Of a stretch of 9,989 nucleotides of DNA, positions 7,788 to 9,989 are shown one piece after another; position 1 is the stretch's first letter, and every line of letters begins with the position of its first letter. The stretch is from contig JAUWYH010000041.1 of the NCBI GenBank assembly GCA_030615975.1, positions 1 to 9,989 on the forward strand, in the 5' to 3' direction. The translations under genes were made by a program, and so were the position numbers. Origin of the DNA: Candidatus Aminicenantota bacterium (GTDB lineage Bacteria > Acidobacteriota > Aminicenantia > Aminicenantales > Aminicenantaceae). The notes below the pieces were generated by a model, which saw only the letters and a program-made list of their open reading frames with translations, searched no databases and was not told the origin of the DNA.

Positions 7788-9380
7788 TTATTGTTTACGA
7801 ATCAGCAATCTCTGTCTGACATCGTTGGGAAGAACAAAAGAATATTGCTTTAGATTGGCGGCCAGAGCTTCCTTTTCCTCGGGATTCACTGCATAAAACG
7901 AAACAGTATCGTCTCCACACACCACATTGTCAGAAATACTCCATTCTGCAATTTTGCTCCATTCCTTGGGGAGCCCCCCGAAATCATTATACCAATGCTC
8001 ATATAAAACAGCGATTTTTATATGATTGGCGTGAGTGATTTTCCGGATAAACTCTGTATCGAACACTTTTTTTCTCTTGGCCTGTGCCACTGCCATGCTG
8101 TTCAGTCCCCATAAATCAAGGCACTTAATGTCTGCCAGATAATTTATGGCGCCTATATCATTAGCCGCGATTTCTTTTTTTTGGTAGTGATTTTTCAGAA
8201 ATAATCCCATTTGGAACTGCTGCTCAAAAATATTTTTACTGGCTTGAGGAATCTCGGTATGGGCGATAAAACCACGAGTTGTCAATGCCCCAATAATGAT
8301 CAAAGAAATAATGGCGATCTCAATATACCGGATTTTTCCGGGCTGTTTATTTTTTATAATTATTTCTTGGGCTGCCATAATGATGGTAAATATTCCTAGA
8401 ATCAAAAGATATGCTTCGTATCTATAAAACAGACCGATTTTGGCAAATTGAATGTGCGTGATAATCGATATTGAAAAAAGGAAAACCATAATGGTTGAGG
8501 GTTTCCAAAGCGTCCTTTCTTTGAATAATAGGATAAATAAAATGAACAGGGATATAAGCAGCAGTAATATCATGTGAGGATGGCTAAAGGCCAATTTCCA
8601 GGGTTCGGCTAACCAGTTAGCGAAATTTCTAAAAGATGAAAAATCCGGGACATTTCCCTTTAAAAGAACAGAATTCGGGAGGAAATACCAGCCTTTGTGC
8701 AGGGAAAAAAATCCGAATAAGGATATGGGGGCAGCTCCTGCTGTAACCAGTAGTAATGAATGTATCCATTTTTTCCTGATCAGAAATAAAAATGCAACCG
8801 CAGAAATCATAAACCCTGCTTCATATCGAACCAAAATCATTAACATACCTAAAATCAACAAAACTTTGTAGGAGGAGTTTGAATCTGCAGAGAGAGTTTT
8901 GGCGGAAGTATTGATAAACAATAAAGCGAGCAGGGCGTGAAGCACATGCTCAAGGCCGGTAAAAACAAGCGGCAGTAAAGGTGTGAAGAGTAATATGGCA
9001 AATAGACCGAAAAAACTGAATATCGGGGGTATTGATCGGGCATTAAATTGTTTGAACACAAGAATAAGCAGCAGGGAGGCTAAAATAACAGTGAGGACCA
9101 AAGGAATGATTGCGTTTGATCCGAAAATATAAAAAGCCAGCGACAACAATGAAGACCAGAGCAGGGATGATGACAGAGATGAAAAGCTGTTTTGAGATGT
9201 CCCCCAGACTCCATGTTGAGAAAAATTTTCCGCAATATTTATATGAATGTATGTGTCGTCCAGAGGGTAAATGAACCGGTCATTTGTCCCATTCATGGAG
9301 ATGAGCAGGAGAATTAAGAAGCTCAGCCAAAACAGCCCCAAGATTAGAAAAATCGGCCATCTGCTTTTCTTGTTATTCAT
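7788..9380 (-). CDS. Multi-pass membrane protein, GT-C-like putative glycosyltransferase
   Basis: This protein of 530 residues (from the ATG at 9380) has an N-terminal helix (about 9-29), then an outer loop with YPLDDTYIHINIAENFSQHG (38-57), about ten further helices and a soluble C-terminal portion of some 130 residues. The paired acidic DDTYIH motif after the first helix is what GT-C enzymes use for metal or lipid-sugar binding. The tail holds NDIGAINYL (about 407-415) and LDLWGLN (about 421-427), a pattern I have seen in uncharacterised bacterial GT-C-like proteins. Donor and acceptor are unknown. A TTG at 9389 would add three residues, but ATG is the better start; the GGG upstream is a weak ribosome site. 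It converges with the YfhO-family gene across 38 bases and diverges from the transposase gene. Confidence 0.78.
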   Translation of the reverse strand: MNNKKSRWPIFLILGLFWLSFLILLLISMNGTNDRFIYPLDDTYIHINIAENFSQHGVWGTSQNSFSSLSSSLLWSSLLSLAFYIFGSNAIIPLVLTVILASLLLILVFKQFNARSIPPIFSFFGLFAILLFTPLLPLVFTGLEHVLHALLALLFINTSAKTLSADSNSSYKVLLILGMLMILVRYEAGFMISAVAFLFLIRKKWIHSLLLVTAGAAPISLFGFFSLHKGWYFLPNSVLLKGNVPDFSSFRNFANWLAEPWKLAFSHPHMILLLLISLFILFILLFKERTLWKPSTIMVFLFSISIITHIQFAKIGLFYRYEAYLLILGIFTIIMAAQEIIIKNKQPGKIRYIEIAIISLIIIGALTTRGFIAHTEIPQASKNIFEQQFQMGLFLKNHYQKKEIAANDIGAINYLADIKCLDLWGLNSMAVAQAKRKKVFDTEFIRKITHANHIKIAVLYEHWYNDFGGLPKEWSKIAEWSISDNVVCGDDTVSFYAVNPEEKEALAANLKQYSFVLPNDVRQRLLIRKQ

Positions 9381-9500
9381 ATTACCCAACTTTGACAGTT
9401 GTTAAGATATTGTCTATGTAACTCCTTTTAAAATCAATACATTTATTCGGCTAATTTCGAAATGTAGTGCATGTTAGTTCGATTTAATGAAAAATATCTC

Positions 9501-9530
9501 TTGACATATAAATAAAATAGATATTAAAAT
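9501..9530 (+). promoter_or_regulatory. Promoter of the transposase gene
   Basis: TTGACA (9501-9506) and TAAAAT (9525-9530) are separated by 18 bases. Predicted transcription starts near 9537, three bases before the GTG at 9540, so the message could be nearly leaderless. Confidence 0.5.
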
Positions 9531-9539
9531 AGTGGTGCT

Positions 9540-9989
9540 GTGTTTGTTCGAATCAAGACATACGGCCCCCGCTCTTACCTCTGTATTGTCGAAAATTTCA
9601 GAGAAGGGAAAAAAGTCAAACAACGCACTATCGCCAGCCTCGGCAGATACGAAGATTTACAGCAATCCGGCAAACTCGATGCCCTCACCAAAAGTCTTGC
9701 CAAGTTTTCCAAAAATATCGCCGTGCTCTCTGCATTCAAAGAGGATAAATCTTTAAGTTGTTGGTCTAAAGAATGGGGAAGCGTTCTTGTTTTCAGACGA
9801 TTGTGGGAGAGCCTGGGCTTGGTTAAGATTATCGAACGGATCCAGAGAACAAAGAAGATAGAGTTTAACCTGGAGCAGGCGCTTTTTTACACAATTCTAC
9901 ATCGGTTAACCGAGAGAGGATTTGATCTTCGGGCGAGCAAATGGATAAAGCGGATCTATGATCCTTCGCGGGCTGATTTGGAGTATCAC
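9540..9989 (+). CDS. IS1634-family (IS4 superfamily) transposase, N-terminal part
   Basis: The frame is open from a GTG at 9540 to the right edge, 150 residues, after an in-frame TAA at 9525-9527; GTG is the only plausible start in between. The N-terminus MFVRIKTYGPRSYLCIVENF is followed by KQRTIASLGRYEDL (about 27-40), the small beta domain shared by IS1634/IS1549-type transposases, then WGSVLVFRRLWESLGL (about 79-94) and a helical segment. The DDE catalytic residues would lie further on, outside the window, so intactness cannot be judged. The enzyme would catalyse cut-and-paste transposition of its own element. No good Shine-Dalgarno precedes the start, which agrees with the promoter placement just upstream and may keep expression low. 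Base use looks slightly richer in GC than the minus-strand run, by eye. Confidence 0.85.
   Translation, partial: MFVRIKTYGPRSYLCIVENFREGKKVKQRTIASLGRYEDLQQSGKLDALTKSLAKFSKNIAVLSAFKEDKSLSCWSKEWGSVLVFRRLWESLGLVKIIERIQRTKKIEFNLEQALFYTILHRLTERGFDLRASKWIKRIYDPSRADLEYH

Larger units (their letters stand above)
9463..9989 (+). mobile_element. IS1634-family insertion sequence, left part, cut by the right edge
   Basis: An IS4-superfamily transposase gene begins at 9540 and continues past the edge, so an insertion sequence must start between the GT-C-like gene (9380) and about 9500. The left boundary given, at TGTAGTGC (9463), is a guess at the terminal inverted repeat. Without the right end, neither the repeat nor a target duplication can be confirmed. 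Confidence 0.5.

Noticed and set aside
9392..9420. TTGACA (9392-9397) with TATGTA 17 bases on, plus strand, as a further promoter
   Set aside because: The -10 matches at only three positions, and a better promoter sits at 9501-9530.
9409..9437. Minus-strand TTGATT-N17-GACAAT ahead of the 530-residue membrane protein gene
   Set aside because: Four of six matches in each box is common by chance in AT-rich DNA, so it is not strong enough to list.
9532..9756. A 74-codon plus-strand frame overlapping the transposase start
   Set aside because: It is out of frame with the clear IS1634-type protein starting at 9540 and has no protein-like features.

Overview
The window reads as part of a surface-polysaccharide or glycoconjugate locus from an AT-rich bacterium, interrupted by remains of mobile DNA. 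Nothing in it fixes the taxon. Polyprenyl-phosphate-type glycosyltransferases, several multi-pass GT-C-like membrane proteins and two transposase families fit an environmental bacterium with a moderately low-GC genome, judged by eye. There is no rRNA or tRNA, and I see no CRISPR array.

Left part (1-4635, minus strand): a tightly packed run of four genes, read right to left. It starts with a large GT-C-like integral membrane protein of about 717 residues. Next comes a family 2 glycosyltransferase with two C-terminal membrane helices, then a predicted (alpha/alpha)-barrel protein of a family that recurs in polysaccharide clusters. Last is the N-terminus of a GT4-type glycosyltransferase that runs off the left edge. 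Gaps are 14-15 bases and the last junction is an ATGA overlap, so the four are probably one transcript. A plausible division of labour is that the cytosolic-face enzymes (GT2, GT4) load sugars onto a carrier or acceptor, the GT-C-like protein transfers sugar on the outer face, and the barrel protein acts on the glycan.

Middle (4636-5442): about 800 bases with no intact gene. It holds a 26-base imperfect direct repeat and the decayed 3' end of an IS91-like transposase gene in which both zinc-ribbon cysteine positions appear as TGA. It also holds a LexA-like palindrome and a good sigma-70-type promoter aimed at the next gene.

Right part: a YfhO-family membrane protein on the plus strand (5443-7749) converges on another multi-pass GT-C-like protein on the minus strand (7788-9380), with only 38 bases between them and no clear terminator. 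The window ends in an IS1634-family (IS4 superfamily) transposase gene cut by the right edge. Its promoter lies so close to the GTG start that the message may be almost leaderless.

I did not find a convincing new system. The points most worth a second look are the barrel protein within the glycosyltransferase run, the repeat in front of that run, the SOS-like palindrome beside the transposase remnant, and the layout of the IS promoter.
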